A stretch of 64,000 nucleotides of DNA, from positions 1,364,001 to 1,428,000 of the forward strand of contig NZ_AP025305.1 of assembly GCF_036492635.1 (NCBI RefSeq). The letters are read 5' to 3'. The translations under genes and the position numbers were made by a program. The notes beneath the pieces are model-generated. The model was not told the DNA's origin, searched no databases, and worked only from the letters and a program-made list of their open reading frames with translations. This DNA comes from Aureibacter tunicatorum (GTDB lineage Bacteria > Bacteroidota > Bacteroidia > Cytophagales > Cyclobacteriaceae). Of this stretch, positions 63,445-64,000 are shown piece by piece (the first letter of the stretch is position 1; every line of letters starts with the position of its first letter).

Positions 63445-64000
63445 ATACAAACTTTATGGCTTTGATCGGATTGATTCTGCTTATGATGATAGTTGGTATG
63501 ATAAGCACAAGACTGATGGTAATATAAGTTAGCACGTTCAGAAGCACAATGGTAAGAAAGTTCCATTCTATTGGAACATAAGACATGTAATAACTTTCCG
63601 GGTCGAGTGGAAGTATATGAAAAGTGTCTTGTAAGAATCCAAAGCCAATGCCGATAATATTGCCAAGCAACAAGCCTTTTCCTATGAGCAATATGCCTTG
63701 ATAAGCGAATATCTTTCTGATCAGGCGATTAGTGGCTCCCATTGCTTTCATTAGCCCGATCATTTGTGTTCTTTCCATAATTAGGATTAAAACCACTGAA
63801 ATCATATTGAAACTCGCCACTGCAAGTATTAAAGTTAGAAATACGACCACATTAGTGTTTAGCATATTAAGCCAATCGAAGATATCCGAGAACTTAGAAG
63901 TTGCTGGTTCGACATATAGGTTATGAGGGAGCTTTTCATTTAAATTTTCTTCCGCGATATAAAGGTTATTGAAGCTTTTGAGGTGTACTTCAATGCCTCC
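63443..64000 (-). CDS. FtsX-domain permease, LolC/LolE-like, cut by window edge
   Basis: The 3' end of a longer gene; the minus-strand frame is open to base 64000, so the upstream part is missing. The visible ~185 residues include an extracytoplasmic segment (FNNLYIAEENLNEKLPHNL) and then a C-terminal FtsX domain with three membrane segments and MIGLMKAMGATNRLIRKIF, the hallmark of LolC/E-type lipoprotein-release permeases. It would work with an ATPase to extract lipoproteins from the inner membrane. The reading ends at a TAA overlapping the SusC/SusD terminator. Confidence 0.85.
   Translation of the reverse strand, partial: GGIEVHLKSFNNLYIAEENLNEKLPHNLYVEPATSKFSDIFDWLNMLNTNVVVFLTLILAVASFNMISVVLILIMERTQMIGLMKAMGATNRLIRKIFAYQGILLIGKGLLLGNIIGIGFGFLQDTFHILPLDPESYYMSYVPIEWNFLTIVLLNVLTYITISLVLIIPTIIISRINPIKAIKFV

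Overview
The window looks like chromosomal DNA of a gliding or surface-active member of the Bacteroidota, most likely order Cytophagales. Three very large secreted proteins end in, or retain, the gliding-motility/type B sorting domain that directs cargo to the type IX secretion system. There is a SusC/SusD pair, and several Bacteroidota-specific small genes (an IPExxxVDY-family protein, a DUF6913-like protein). Bacteroidota-type -7 promoter elements (TAnnTTTG) sit in front of many genes, and clear Shine-Dalgarno sequences are scarce. The genus cannot be fixed from the sequence alone. I found no insertion sequence, phage gene, CRISPR array, rRNA or integrase; one tRNA gene is present.

Layout. 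1-5.6 kb: 3' part of a giant secreted protein, then a SulP anion transporter. 5.6-10.3 kb: pyruvate kinase with its IPExxxVDY partner on the minus strand, divergent from acpP-fabF-rnc. 10.3-17.1 kb: a TlpA-like lipoprotein and alaS (minus), then an M23 peptidase, a MerR-type regulator and dprA (plus). 17.1-21.8 kb: a second giant secreted protein, paralogous to the first, carrying three 543-bp tandem repeats. 22-28 kb: a NUDIX hydrolase, a pterin synthase, lpxB, and the proteostasis block tig-clpP-clpX, each gene followed by its own terminator, plus tRNA-Leu(UAG). 28-32.5 kb: a TolC-type outer-membrane protein fused to a periplasmic binding-protein-like domain, an APS reductase-like protein and an NAD-dependent epimerase. 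32.7-39.8 kb: a 2387-residue multi-Ig adhesin-like protein. 40-47.9 kb: a trans-3-hydroxyproline dehydratase-like enzyme, an S37 peptidase lipoprotein, an LtaS-like membrane enzyme, a tautomerase, a possible DNA polymerase III psi (HolD)-like protein, a His-rich outer-membrane protein and an M61 peptidase. 47.9-52.3 kb: tetR, then ligA-DUF6913-dapA. 52.4-58.7 kb: two universal stress proteins and an FNR-like regulator, menA, argS and a KdsC-like phosphatase, all minus. 58.9-63.4 kb: a SusC/SusD pair. The right edge cuts a LolC/E-like FtsX-domain permease.

How the genes relate. Most of the window is housekeeping: fatty-acid synthesis, tRNA charging, replication and repair, lipid A, menaquinone, lysine or cell-wall precursors, and protease/chaperone. 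Three accessory themes stand out: (i) the three type IX-type secreted proteins, with evidence of module duplication; (ii) an FNR-like regulator with four candidate iron-sulfur cysteines beside two universal stress genes and a 5-4-5 palindrome of FNR-site geometry, suggesting a small low-oxygen or stress module; (iii) a peptidase plus hydroxyproline dehydratase neighbourhood compatible with use of collagen-like peptides. The least described candidates are the TolC/binding-protein fusion and the HolD-like protein. I see no clearly novel multi-gene defence or mobile system here.
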